Shown one piece after another: positions 8,941 through 18,510 of a stretch of DNA of 64,000 nucleotides. This DNA comes from Verrucomicrobiaceae bacterium (GTDB lineage Bacteria > Verrucomicrobiota > Verrucomicrobiia > Verrucomicrobiales > Verrucomicrobiaceae): contig JACKQF010000005.1 in NCBI GenBank assembly GCA_024232965.1, forward strand, positions 186,001 through 250,000. The letters are read 5' to 3'. The first letter of the stretch is position 1. Every line of letters starts with the position of its first letter. Under the pieces are notes generated by a model, which searched no databases, was not told the DNA's origin, and saw nothing but the letters and a program-made list of their open reading frames with translations. Position numbers and translations under genes: made by a program.

Positions 8941-9510
8941 TCATTTGGCGACGATGTCATCGACTGTCCAAAGAGTTTTGTCTGGACCCGCCGAACGCAC
9001 TTCCGTTTCAGTAGCGGAGTCGGAATGAAAAAAGTAGGGAGTGCCCCAGCGATCAATGAGCTCTCCGTTGGCATTGAGCTTGCGTTGCTCTGGCGGGAGA
9101 TAGGTCGCGCGGGCCGCATTTTCTCCCATTAGAGCCTGCACGATCTCCGCATTGGTGCCCACCGGATTGCCACCGAATCTTTGACCGAAACTCCGGAGGT
9201 TCAGCGCGATATCTTCCACGGCCTGTTTTTCTGGATCGACCTTCATCGGCGCATACTGAGGCGGGGGCGGAAATTTGCGCGCGGGTGGACTCGGCGAAGG
9301 CTTGGTGACAACGGCGGGAGGAGGGATGGTCGTGACGACCTCCTTCACAGGCTGCGGCGGCGCAGGCTGGGGCTTGGTCGGTCTCGGAACCACTGGTGGA
9401 GGCACTGATGAGACGGTAACGCTGTCCCCACTCTGCCCGCCCGCGAGCCAAAAAGCGACGCCAGCAAGGATGACAGCCACGGCTGCCACGAGCAGGGGCA
9501 CACGTTTCAT
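8941..9510 (-). CDS. Membrane-anchored protein with GspG-like C-terminal domain
   Basis: A 189-residue protein with one N-terminal membrane helix (VPLLVAAVAVILAGVAFWLA), a proline-rich linker (about residues 33-90, for example PPPVVPRPTKPQPAPPQP) and a C-terminal domain of about 95 residues. That domain contains DRWGTPYFF and RSAGPDKTLWTVDDI, which resemble the calcium-binding C-terminal loop of type II secretion major pseudopilin GspG. A prepilin-peptidase site (GFTLIE type) is absent, so it is unlikely to be processed as a pilin. It begins 3 bases after the DUF1501 stop and so is probably the last gene of the DUF1800-DUF1501 operon. Function unknown. Confidence 0.65.
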   Translation of the reverse strand: MKRVPLLVAAVAVILAGVAFWLAGGQSGDSVTVSSVPPPVVPRPTKPQPAPPQPVKEVVTTIPPPAVVTKPSPSPPARKFPPPPQYAPMKVDPEKQAVEDIALNLRSFGQRFGGNPVGTNAEIVQALMGENAARATYLPPEQRKLNANGELIDRWGTPYFFHSDSATETEVRSAGPDKTLWTVDDIVAK

Positions 9511-9513
9511 CTG

Positions 9514-10989
9514 TCAGGCCGGCTTCATGAAGCCCAAATCGGAGGTGGGGAATCGTCCGATGTTCGGAAAAACCGCCTCAATCTCGTTGGGATCTAGCCC
9601 ATACCACTTCGCCAATGTAGCCGAATGCTGATCTACCGAAATCGTTGGAATCCAACGCCCAGTGCCGGTATCGTCAGGACCATTGATCGCAAAGGTGGGC
9701 AACTTCCCGAAGGTCTTGCCCCCATCGACGGCACCGCCCACGACCAAGTGATGACCACCCCAGCCATGGTCGCTGCCCTGACTGTTTGTCGGGAAGGTAC
9801 GGGCGAAGTCGCTGGCGGTGAACGTCGTCACATTGTTTGACATGCTGATCTGCTCCATGGCACGCTGGAAAGCATACATGCACTCGCTAACATCGCTCAG
9901 CAAGTTCGCTTGGGTGCCGGTAGTGGTGTTGAGCGTCGGCGTCAACGTGACCTGCGCGGTGTGCGTATCAAAGCCGCCGACAGAGCAGAAGAAGACTTGG
10001 CGCTTCATGTTGAACGCGCTGGGTCCTGACGCCTGGATGAGACGGGCGATCATTTTCATCTGAGAACCTAAGGACGAGGTCGGGAAAGGCGTGTTCCAAA
10101 CCCAAGTGCCGCCTTGGGCCGTCTCGGCAGTCGCCAGGATGCTCGTATTGAGCAAGTCGCCGGTAAAGATGGCATTGTCCACGACGGAAGCATAGGCCTG
10201 ACGCTGAAGATTGGAGTGACTCAGCGCCAGGATGTCCTTCATGGCGCGAATGCGGGGTCCATTGCTGGTCAGTAGATTGCCGCTAAGCACCACGGCTCCA
10301 GTCGTGGAGACGTGATACTGGGACACTAAGTTACCAATCTCCAAGGTATTGGCCCCGTTGAGGGAAACAGACATCGAGATGTTCCCCGTCGGGTTTGCCG
10401 TGGAGTTGTAAAGATCTGCAATTCGCCCGCCCCAGCCTGTTGAAGGCGGTTGATCGGGAATGGAGGTCTGCCACTGGGTTACTTGATCGCTATGGGAGAA
10501 AAGCTGTGGAGGACGGGTGCCCGTGGCGTTGGTCAGGTACTGGGCGCGGGTAATCGGGCGCAAGAGAGTGCCAACGTTAAAAACGGGGGCCACCTTCCCT
10601 TCCCCAAACAAAGTCTGCATCTTGGAGCAACTCGGGTGGAAACCATATGAGTAGCCATCACTATCGGTGTAAACGGGATCTGAACCTCCCGGACCGGTGC
10701 GCATCTGCAGAAGGGATTCGGGAGGCAAAGCGAGGTTCCCCCGGATGGCGGTGTATTCGTTGAATGGCGTCGTATTGGTTGGCACGATCCAGTTGTTAGA
10801 ATCATTGCCACCTGCCATGAAGAGACAAACCAGCGCCTTGTAGCCGGTAGGCGCCTGCGCCGCCATGGCGGAATTGACTAGACGCAGATCACGGATGGTT
10901 GAACTGCAAGCAGCAGCCCCGAGCCCTAGCGCGGATCTGCTGAGGAAACTGCGGCGGGTGATGATGTTGGGTGCTTTGTACGGACTCAT
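9514..10989 (-). CDS. DUF1501 family Tat-exported protein (copy 1)
   Basis: 491 residues. The N-terminus has a twin-arginine signal (RRSFLSRSALGLGAA), so the protein is probably exported folded. DUF1501 proteins have an alkaline-phosphatase/sulfatase-like fold but no established substrate. Family landmarks are CLFMAGGNDSNNWIVP near residue 55, HSDQVTQWQTS, FCSVGGFDTHTAQ, and SDFARTFPTNSQGSDHGWGG, which carries the conserved Asp/His/Gly cluster near the C-terminus. It starts 6 bases after the stop of the 2436-residue DUF1800 gene, the usual arrangement for these pairs. It is a diverged paralog of the gene at 18511-20223. Confidence 0.9.
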   Translation of the reverse strand: MSPYKAPNIITRRSFLSRSALGLGAAACSSTIRDLRLVNSAMAAQAPTGYKALVCLFMAGGNDSNNWIVPTNTTPFNEYTAIRGNLALPPESLLQMRTGPGGSDPVYTDSDGYSYGFHPSCSKMQTLFGEGKVAPVFNVGTLLRPITRAQYLTNATGTRPPQLFSHSDQVTQWQTSIPDQPPSTGWGGRIADLYNSTANPTGNISMSVSLNGANTLEIGNLVSQYHVSTTGAVVLSGNLLTSNGPRIRAMKDILALSHSNLQRQAYASVVDNAIFTGDLLNTSILATAETAQGGTWVWNTPFPTSSLGSQMKMIARLIQASGPSAFNMKRQVFFCSVGGFDTHTAQVTLTPTLNTTTGTQANLLSDVSECMYAFQRAMEQISMSNNVTTFTASDFARTFPTNSQGSDHGWGGHHLVVGGAVDGGKTFGKLPTFAINGPDDTGTGRWIPTISVDQHSATLAKWYGLDPNEIEAVFPNIGRFPTSDLGFMKPA

Positions 10990-10995
10990 GGTGGC

Positions 10996-13900
10996 TTAGC
11001 GCTGAATGGTGAAGTCGGGGCTGGTCAGAATCAGATGGACGATCGCGCGGATACGGTCACGCTTCTGCGTGTCAGTGGGAGATGACTGATTGTAGGTGAT
11101 TACGGAGCAGTGGGCATTGGCCAATCCAGTGCTGTTTGGCGCGGCAGTGCAGTTCACAGGGATGGTGAACTTGTTCGTTCCAGTGACTGTGACGGTATAC
11201 AGAGAGGAAGAACTGTTGAGCGTTGGTGACAATGTACCATTGCTGACGCCACTGATACAGACCTGGTCGCCAGTGACGAGCCCATGATTGCCTGTCGTGG
11301 TAACGGTGCAAGGATTCCCAGTCGCGATGGAAGTGATCTTCCGAGCCACGAAGTTTTGAATGGTTCCCTTGCCAGCAGTGGTCAATTGTCCTGCGGTCAG
11401 CAGGGTGGAGAGCCTGTCAATGAGGGTTCCAACGTTGGCATTGCTGGTCCAAGGTTGACCAGTTTGCGGCCCAGCACCTAGCACCTCCCCTGGGGTGCCT
11501 GCGGTTGCCACAGCATTGCCGACCCATGGGCCAAAGTCCATTACCAGAGCATTCGTTCCGCTCTTGAAGCTGCTCAGTCCATTGGTATTGCCGGGATTGA
11601 AGAGGCCGTTATAGAAGAAATTCGCCTGCCGAATGACCGACGTTTCTGCCGTGACCTGAAATTCTGGCGTCGTCAGGCCTTGCGAGGCCAGCGCGCCAGG
11701 GAATTTGTAGTCAGGCAGGTAGAAGTTAAATACCGTCGGCGAGTTGATGGGCGACTGATCGAGATCTGCGTTGGTATTGCCCATGTTGAACGTGCTGGGG
11801 CGTGAGGTCAGCGTGCCACTGCGAACCAGCGGCAGGGATTTCAGAGGGAATTGATACACGCTATTGTTCCCTTGGTTCGTGCCGAGATTCGTCCCAGCCG
11901 AAGGGGCCAGGAAGGTCCAGGTATTCAAGTCCACGACACTCGCAACAGTTACCACCATATCCGTTGGTTGAGGATTACTGCCGTTGTAGAAGTTAAGCTG
12001 GACCTGGTCCCCGACGTTCAGTTCGTGATTGTAATTCACATCCATGAACACACGTCGATCATTCGGCGCTGCCAGTCCTGAGGCTGTTGTAGTGAATGAC
12101 CCGGGCGGGTAACGCGGGATCATCAGATTGCCCGTCCGGGCGGTTGTATCAGGCGATGTGATGGTAAAGGTCGTGCCACCGTTGGTGTTTGTGCTGGTGG
12201 AAGTGACGACCGTGTTGACCTGATTGTCCAGTCCCGCCAATCCATTTGCCGTGCCGCTCGTGAAGTCAAAATAGGCCTGATGCCCGGCTTCGAGCCAATG
12301 CCCGCTCAAGGTGATAGTCATCACATTGCTGCCAGCGGACTGGCTGTACGTTCCAGTGCTCCAACCCTGGGCGTTCACAGTGAACTGGGTGGAAGTGTTT
12401 TGAGAACCTGTGATGCTGGCCACGGAGTAGTTCCCAATCCAAGGCACCGGACCGCCTGTGGCAGTGGAAAACTCCAAGAAGGAATTGTTCCCACTGGTCA
12501 GTCGATGCGGCGAGTTGGTCACAATGGTCAGCGTGCGATTACCGTTTTGGGTAAACGTGCCCGTCCAAGGCTCGTTGCGGAAGGCGCGACCTGCGGCAGC
12601 GACGCGCATGACAGCTTCGCGCTGTTTTCCGAATGCAGGCCTAATGGCCTCCGCATCGCTGCGGGCTTCATAGTCAAGGAGTATGGCCTTGATCACAGCC
12701 TGCATATCACCGCGCACACCGGACCCATTGTCGTTAAAGGTTTCAACGACTCGGTAGAGATAGTCGCGGGACGGATGACTTGTGACCAAGCGCTGAATAA
12801 GCTGGCGGCAAACGAACGGCCCCACATTCGGATGATTGAACAATTGGTCGTGCGTTGCATCCAGCTCTTGCGCTGGCAGCGCACGGTAGGCGGGATCGTT
12901 GTAGTGGGTGGAAATATGGGCCGCCAAAGGATCAAGAGTTTGGCCTCCAGCTTCCGTCAGCCCAGGCAAAACCACATTATTTAGGATGCGCTTTGGCCCC
13001 GTGTAGTGTCGGGCTGGAGTCTCGCGCATCTGTCGTGTCCAGTTGGCTGCCGAACTGAAGGTCGAGTGAAAATCGCCATCGTATCCGTAATCCCAGCCAG
13101 TGAAAGCATGGGCAAAGCCGACGATCTCGCGCTGAGTGTAGGTATCGATCGGAGAGTCCTTGGAGGTAAGCATCAAGGTCCCATCTGGCCACGTACGATA
13201 GAGGCCGATGGAGAAGAGTTGCTTGATTTCACGTGCGTAGTTTTCATTTGGGATACGGCCAATGCCGAGGTCCGGTTTATCATTACGCAGCATGTCAAGA
13301 TAGCGCCCCATGGTGGGAGTCAGGGTGACGTCCTCCAGGATATCACGGAAGCTGCCAAAGGCATTCTGGGCGAGTTTGTCGTAGAAGTAGGACAACGCCT
13401 CCCCGCGATTGTCCAATGGCCCCTGAGCCGAGACGACGAGGATTTCGCTGAGCGCGAAGGCGACGCGCTGGCGCAATTGGTCTGGGCCAGTCACGGAGTT
13501 CAACCACCACGCGTTGAATGTTAGGGTTTCGTCAAAGGCACCCCCCTGCGCATTGGCGAATTCCGTTCGCATGACCTCGGGCAATTGATAGCTTGGCGCC
13601 TTGGAAAACTGATCTTCGATCCACAACTCGTAACGTGTCTTGCCACCAGTCGGCACAATGTCCTTGAGAGCTTTGATGTCCGCCGGGTTGGCGCCGTACG
13701 TCGCCTGGGTGAGGAAGCGCACCGCCCCCTCATTGGTATCACTGTCATCCGTCCATGCAGGAGGCGGTGGCGGTGGAGTGAAAGTGCGAGAACCTGCAGC
13801 CAGCGTGAGGTTACCACGAATTTCACCCGCAGGATACAGCGCAGTATGAAGGTTCATATAGGCTTTGCCTTGTTTGAGTAACTCGATGATGTCCGCCTTT

Positions 13901-16900
13901 GCCAGGGTGCCCACCATTGGAGGGAACACCCACTTGTGACTACCATCAGGTTGAAGACCGCTGCCTGGAGGAGGCTCAGTCGGGTCGTACATGATGCTAG
14001 ATGAATGTGTCAGATACGCGTCGTTGTGAACGTGCCAATCAGTGAGAGGTCCCGACAAACCGCCATAGCTGAAGTTGATAATCGCATAGCTTTCGTCATC
14101 GCTGAGACGGAAAGTGGCAGTGCCGACACCGTTAGTGGTAGCGCCATTTTGCGAAAGCATGGTGGCGACATAAAGAGTACCAGGCGTGGTCCCCGGCGCA
14201 GGAGGCACATAGGTGTCAATCGCATAGCTCGGCACCACTTCACTCGGAGCAGTGGTTGCTTCCCCGGGACGCGCCCACCCTACCGCCACGTTGTCACCGC
14301 TGCCAGCTCCTGCCTTGTAGAGAACCTCAAAGTAATAGCGCCGACCTTGCTCCAGAGCGAGCCAGGGTGATTTCTGCCCGGCCTCAACTCCCCAACTCTG
14401 CGGGGTCGTACTCCCGACCTGAACTGCAGCGCGCTTGAAGACATTCACCGGCTCATCGTCGTTGGAGATCCAGAGTTCTGCCTCCCCTCCAGCAGCCAGC
14501 CAGAAGTAGTAATTGCCAGTGTCGGGAGCGGTAATATAGCCCCGAATGCGTGAGCCATAGTTGTCACCGAAATCTGTAGGACCTTCCAACGTAGGCAAAG
14601 TGTCGGAACCATTCGGAGCAGTTCCGGTGGCAATGCTAGCAACACCGCCACTGACGATTCCAGTCCAATAATCTCGCGAGACGGTGCCAGTCGTTTCGTC
14701 GACATGAAGATTCAATACCGAAGTGCTGGTGCCATCGTCGTTGCTGACCGTTACAAGGACCTGATAATCTCCTGCCGCACCGGAAGGAGGAGTGCCACTG
14801 ATGACGCCATTGCTGTAAGTTAGCCAAGCTGGCAAATCCCCAACCGTAATGACACCCGCATTGCTGCCCTGCACCGCATAGGAGAACTGACCTCCGACTA
14901 GCGCCACTTCGGTCGTTTCACTGGTATGCGCAGCGGGAGCCTGGGGAACACTGGACGGATACAAACGCTCCGATGGGATGATTTGCTTGGGCTGGCTCGG
15001 GCTGAACCAGTAGAGGCGGCAGCGACTAAAGCCACTGCTCTCCCAATACTCCAACTCAATGTCATAGCGAGTGCCGCCAATCATCGGGATACGGACATAG
15101 CGTTCATTGCCATTCGAGGACCAATCCTTGAAGGACTTGTTCGCGAAATTGAAGTTCATCGTTCCGTTGCTGCCATCGGCAAATTTACCTGGGCCAAAAT
15201 TCACGGCGTAGGCACCAATGCGATCCGTCGGTATGGTGGCGCTCGTATTCGTTGCCACCATCGCGATGGAACCCGTGCCCGTCGTGAACGATGTCCCGTA
15301 GTTCACCGTAAACGTTGTGGCGGTAGCCGCAGTAATCGTCCTGTAGCTGTAGGGTTGGCCGCTCAGGTTACCGCTTGTCGGATCCACAAGCACGGTGTCA
15401 CCCAGTTGGAAAGTCCCCGGGGGAAAACCTAGAAGAGAAAAATTCACCACCGCTTCACCCGAGCCAGAAGTGTAACTGTAAGTGCCCGTTCCAGCGGCAT
15501 AGACAGCAGAGACCTGGCGATCACTATTGTCACTGACGTTGATATTGCCGCTACCGGTTTCGAAAGCACCAATCCCGATATTGACAGTGAAAGTGTTGCT
15601 CGTCGCAGCGGTAATCTCATACGGTAGGAGACCAAGGTTCACACTGCCGCTGGTTGGATCGACCTCAACCGTTTCACCCACCACAAAACCCGAAGCTGCG
15701 ACGTTGGCGAGGTTTGAATAATTAACGACCAAATCCCCCGTCCCGCTGTCGTAGGTGTAGGTGCTATTGTTCCCCAAGGCAAGATTGCCATTGGCTGGGT
15801 CCAAACGCAATGTTTCCCCCGGCTTCACACTTCCTAGCTTCAGCGAGGAGTTCGCAAAGTTGACGATGGTCGTTCCCGTGGCGCTATCATAATAATAACC
15901 GCTACCGCCGTTGTTGGCTGAATTCAGGAATTTCATGTCCTGCACCTGCCCATTGATTTTCAGAGTGCAACCATCGTCAGCCAATACACTGAAGGTGTAC
16001 TCTTCCGAAAACTGCGGCTGTACCTGCCCCGTCCACTTAACGGAAAAGCTATCGACTGCGATGATGCTTGGGTCAGGTGATCCGATGCCATAAAGTCCGT
16101 TATTGCTGTCGTTGGTGCCATTGTTGTTAGTGCCTACACGACCCGGCGCTCCAGAGAAGGTGGTATTTTGCCACACGACATTGTACCACGCGTTGACAGG
16201 ACTGGTAGTAGTTGGCCGATTCAGAACGTAACCAGCTCCCGTTCCGCTGGTAGGCAATGTTGGCGCCGCAATGTTCACGGTAAAGGTGTTAGCGCTATTT
16301 ACGAGTGCAACGGTATAGGCTCCGTGGAAGTTCCCGTTGGTCGGCGTGAAGAGATTGCCGGACGAAAAGGACAGATCCACCGGATCATTCACGCTATATC
16401 CATGGCCATTCAGAGTCACCAGAATGGTCCCCTGCATTGCCCCCGCCGTGCTAACCGTGCGGGTGTAATTGTAGTTAGCATTCATCGCCGCAACATGGGA
16501 ATACACGTTGGCCTGCGGGATATTGGCGAAGGTGCCATTGTTTAAACTCCATTGGAGTCGGCAGCGAGCCTCTCCGGTTGTCTCCACTTGCTCCACGCGG
16601 ATCTTGTAGCGGGCTGCAGCAGATGCCGGAACGACAAGCGCATAGCTAGAGCTGATTTTGAAGGTGCCAATTGTCTCGTCATCAGCAACCCCATCTTCGG
16701 GACTACCCGTGGCCGCAGTGTCCCAACCGTGCTCCAGCACCTGCTCTCCAGGAAGTTCAAAGGTACCGTTGTTGTTCAAGTCTAGCAGCACACGTGCTTT
16801 GTCGTCCGCGTCCAGTTGCAGACGGTAGTTACCTGCGGAGGTGGGATGCAAATAGGCTTCCCAGACGGATGACCAGTTATCCGGCGAATTGTCAGGCGTC

Positions 16901-18306
16901 AGCGAGTTGCCATTCGGTGTTCCGCCCATCCACTCATAGTCCACCGTCCCGTCCACCCGCTCAATGCGTGGTGGGTGCACCGGTAAGATACTGAAATAGA
17001 GGTTGCTGCTGCTCGTCGTTGGTAGGGCCACATCCGAGGTGATGGAGCAGGTGAAATTGGCGGCCGTTTTGCCAGTGACGGTGTAAATCTGATGGTTGTA
17101 GGCGGTGGCATTCAGATTGCCTCCGTTGAAGCTAAGCTTCACATCAGATCCAATACTTACAGCACCCAACAGCGTCGCCAGATTACCCGTCGTCGGAGTC
17201 ACCAAAATTGTGCCCGTCGTGGTCGGGGTGCCTCGCGTAAAAGTGTAGTTTGCCAAGTCACCAAAATTTGCCGCGTGAACCGCAGTGCCACTGGAATGGT
17301 CGTAGTATCGCGCCAACAAACCTGTGCCATTCGCGGCGGTGGTGTTTTCGATGATCACCGTCGCCTTGTCATCATCCCCGATGACAGGTGGAGCGTACTC
17401 ACCCGCAGTGGCCCCCGTGAGGGTGGCTGTCACAGATTCGCTGCCTTCAAGATCCGCGTCTGCCATCGGATTGACGTAGATGGTGGTGGTCTTTTCACCT
17501 GGCGCAAAGTCAACGGACACAGTTGGGGTATTCGAATAGTCGGCACCATGAGTGGCCGTACCACTCAGAGCATAGGTGACCGTCGCCCCGACCAAACTGC
17601 GGGTGCGACTCACCGTAAAGTAGCCACTTTCAGGTCCATCTTCAGACGCTAAAGGAAGTGTGGCCTCAATGCTCACCTCGTCTGGCGCATTCAATTCAGC
17701 CTCGATTTCCACCCCATCTTCAATCCCATCACCATTGCTGTCAGCGAGATGTGGGTCAAAGCCCGTCGTGATCTCCGCCCAATCACTCACGCCGTCGTTG
17801 TCCGAATCCGCGTCGGAAACCTCTAGGCGATAAAACTTGCGGGAGCCCGGGGCCTTTGCCACGCTGATGATTTGGCTCTGATTGTCGGCTGACGGCACAA
17901 AAGCAGTAGCCCCGTTGACGGGCAATACCTGTAGTTCCACTGTCGAGAAGGTTCCCCCCGGAGAGTCATCACTCAGTACCCGGTATTTTTTCCCACCTTC
18001 TGCATCGAAGGTGAAAATGACGGAGCCCGCAGAAATGACCGTGCTTCCAACCCGATGGCAGTCCCCCATTGCGCGCGGATTCGTACCCGCAATCGACTCA
18101 ACGAGGTTAGAGCAACCATCGGTATCTTCATCGCCGTTTGGGTCGAGTCCCCAAGCGTTGTAGACAGCCTGCCAAACGTCACACATACCATCGGGTGCAC
18201 CCTGTCCAGGCCCTGTGCTGTGGTGGTCTATCCCGGCGTGGGACGTGATGGAGATCGCCAGAGAGGCAATGACTGCTCCAAGTACAGAAAAGGCACGAGT
18301 GTGCAT
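10996..18306 (-). CDS. Giant DUF1800 family secreted multidomain protein (copy 1)
   Basis: 2436 residues with an N-terminal signal peptide (ending near SHAG). Order by eye: a short Cys-containing module shared with the other DUF1800 protein (GPGQGAPDGMCDVW, DEDTDGCSNLVES); thrombospondin-3/dockerin-like Ca loops (DSDNDGVSDWAE, DSNGDGIEDG; about 165-200); a Calx-beta domain (about 205-315); a PA14 domain (from GTGLLARYYDH, about 326-600); a second PA14 (about 700-1120); a putative Ig module (DLPAWLTYSNGVISGTPP); a third PA14-like region; a CHRD domain (about 1370-1505); a PPPPPP linker; and the DUF1800 domain (about 1530 to the end; RFLTQATYG, RQRVAFALSEILVV, NENYAREIKQLFSIG). At least nine small FCCH-like modules are scattered through it. 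DUF1800 function is unknown; CHRD, PA14 and Calx-beta suggest an extracellular, glycan- or matrix-associated role. Confidence 0.88.
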   Translation of the reverse strand: MHTRAFSVLGAVIASLAISITSHAGIDHHSTGPGQGAPDGMCDVWQAVYNAWGLDPNGDEDTDGCSNLVESIAGTNPRAMGDCHRVGSTVISAGSVIFTFDAEGGKKYRVLSDDSPGGTFSTVELQVLPVNGATAFVPSADNQSQIISVAKAPGSRKFYRLEVSDADSDNDGVSDWAEITTGFDPHLADSNGDGIEDGVEIEAELNAPDEVSIEATLPLASEDGPESGYFTVSRTRSLVGATVTYALSGTATHGADYSNTPTVSVDFAPGEKTTTIYVNPMADADLEGSESVTATLTGATAGEYAPPVIGDDDKATVIIENTTAANGTGLLARYYDHSSGTAVHAANFGDLANYTFTRGTPTTTGTILVTPTTGNLATLLGAVSIGSDVKLSFNGGNLNATAYNHQIYTVTGKTAANFTCSITSDVALPTTSSSNLYFSILPVHPPRIERVDGTVDYEWMGGTPNGNSLTPDNSPDNWSSVWEAYLHPTSAGNYRLQLDADDKARVLLDLNNNGTFELPGEQVLEHGWDTAATGSPEDGVADDETIGTFKISSSYALVVPASAAARYKIRVEQVETTGEARCRLQWSLNNGTFANIPQANVYSHVAAMNANYNYTRTVSTAGAMQGTILVTLNGHGYSVNDPVDLSFSSGNLFTPTNGNFHGAYTVALVNSANTFTVNIAAPTLPTSGTGAGYVLNRPTTTSPVNAWYNVVWQNTTFSGAPGRVGTNNNGTNDSNNGLYGIGSPDPSIIAVDSFSVKWTGQVQPQFSEEYTFSVLADDGCTLKINGQVQDMKFLNSANNGGSGYYYDSATGTTIVNFANSSLKLGSVKPGETLRLDPANGNLALGNNSTYTYDSGTGDLVVNYSNLANVAASGFVVGETVEVDPTSGSVNLGLLPYEITAATSNTFTVNIGIGAFETGSGNINVSDNSDRQVSAVYAAGTGTYSYTSGSGEAVVNFSLLGFPPGTFQLGDTVLVDPTSGNLSGQPYSYRTITAATATTFTVNYGTSFTTGTGSIAMVATNTSATIPTDRIGAYAVNFGPGKFADGSNGTMNFNFANKSFKDWSSNGNERYVRIPMIGGTRYDIELEYWESSGFSRCRLYWFSPSQPKQIIPSERLYPSSVPQAPAAHTSETTEVALVGGQFSYAVQGSNAGVITVGDLPAWLTYSNGVISGTPPSGAAGDYQVLVTVSNDDGTSTSVLNLHVDETTGTVSRDYWTGIVSGGVASIATGTAPNGSDTLPTLEGPTDFGDNYGSRIRGYITAPDTGNYYFWLAAGGEAELWISNDDEPVNVFKRAAVQVGSTTPQSWGVEAGQKSPWLALEQGRRYYFEVLYKAGAGSGDNVAVGWARPGEATTAPSEVVPSYAIDTYVPPAPGTTPGTLYVATMLSQNGATTNGVGTATFRLSDDESYAIINFSYGGLSGPLTDWHVHNDAYLTHSSSIMYDPTEPPPGSGLQPDGSHKWVFPPMVGTLAKADIIELLKQGKAYMNLHTALYPAGEIRGNLTLAAGSRTFTPPPPPPAWTDDSDTNEGAVRFLTQATYGANPADIKALKDIVPTGGKTRYELWIEDQFSKAPSYQLPEVMRTEFANAQGGAFDETLTFNAWWLNSVTGPDQLRQRVAFALSEILVVSAQGPLDNRGEALSYFYDKLAQNAFGSFRDILEDVTLTPTMGRYLDMLRNDKPDLGIGRIPNENYAREIKQLFSIGLYRTWPDGTLMLTSKDSPIDTYTQREIVGFAHAFTGWDYGYDGDFHSTFSSAANWTRQMRETPARHYTGPKRILNNVVLPGLTEAGGQTLDPLAAHISTHYNDPAYRALPAQELDATHDQLFNHPNVGPFVCRQLIQRLVTSHPSRDYLYRVVETFNDNGSGVRGDMQAVIKAILLDYEARSDAEAIRPAFGKQREAVMRVAAAGRAFRNEPWTGTFTQNGNRTLTIVTNSPHRLTSGNNSFLEFSTATGGPVPWIGNYSVASITGSQNTSTQFTVNAQGWSTGTYSQSAGSNVMTITLSGHWLEAGHQAYFDFTSGTANGLAGLDNQVNTVVTSTSTNTNGGTTFTITSPDTTARTGNLMIPRYPPGSFTTTASGLAAPNDRRVFMDVNYNHELNVGDQVQLNFYNGSNPQPTDMVVTVASVVDLNTWTFLAPSAGTNLGTNQGNNSVYQFPLKSLPLVRSGTLTSRPSTFNMGNTNADLDQSPINSPTVFNFYLPDYKFPGALASQGLTTPEFQVTAETSVIRQANFFYNGLFNPGNTNGLSSFKSGTNALVMDFGPWVGNAVATAGTPGEVLGAGPQTGQPWTSNANVGTLIDRLSTLLTAGQLTTAGKGTIQNFVARKITSIATGNPCTVTTTGNHGLVTGDQVCISGVSNGTLSPTLNSSSSLYTVTVTGTNKFTIPVNCTAAPNSTGLANAHCSVITYNQSSPTDTQKRDRIRAIVHLILTSPDFTIQR
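11240..17200 (-). repeat. Dispersed FCCH-like small-domain repeats within the giant DUF1800 gene
   Basis: About nine units of 40-55 residues share a hydrophobic-Gly-Asp-x-Val turn, an FxSGN- or DPTSGN-type turn, a Y-x-V/I strand and a TFTV strand. Examples are GYSVNDPVDLSFSSGN with NTFTVN, GFVVGETVEVDPTSG with SNTFTVN, FQLGDTVLVDPTSGN with TTFTVN, HELNVGDQVQLNF with NTWTF, and HGLVTGDQVCISGV with NKFTIP. Approximate residue positions of the turns are 378, 632, 826, 873, 965, 1933, 2001, 2091 and 2339. The 826 copy looks truncated. Similarity to the FCCH-type module of phage tail proteins is from memory. Confidence 0.6.
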
Positions 18307-18385
18307 AAGATTGGTTGGCGGAGGCTGTGACTGATGCTACATCCGAGGCATATTTGGCCTACGACCTGCTTCATCTAACGCTGCG

Positions 18386-18415
18386 GTTATAGCGAGATTC
18401 GGTTCCCACCGTCAA
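18386..18415 (-). promoter_or_regulatory. Candidate sigma-70 promoter for the giant DUF1800 operon
   Basis: On the minus strand TTGACG (18415-18410) is followed after 18 bases by TATAAC (18391-18386). Transcription would begin near 18379, giving a leader of about 73 bases before ATG 18306. This suggests the second DUF1800-DUF1501 pair can be transcribed independently of the first. The 204-base gap 18307-18510 holds nothing else I recognise apart from a short dyad, CCCAAATTGGG. Confidence 0.45.
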
Positions 18416-18510
18416 TAAAAAAGCCAAAGCCTTACCCAAATTGGGAAAAAAATCCTATCACCACTGTTCAAGGGAACACAATTCAGCTCTCAGCTGCCCA
18501 ATACCACCAA

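Noticed and set aside
12280..13524. Plus-strand frames of 172-234 codons within the DUF1800 gene
   Set aside because: Antisense to a continuous, well-conserved DUF1800 frame; no recognisable motif.
18420..18460. CCCAAATTGGG hairpin with A-run as a terminator for the DUF1501 gene
   Set aside because: On the minus strand the T-run precedes the hairpin, the wrong order for an intrinsic terminator.
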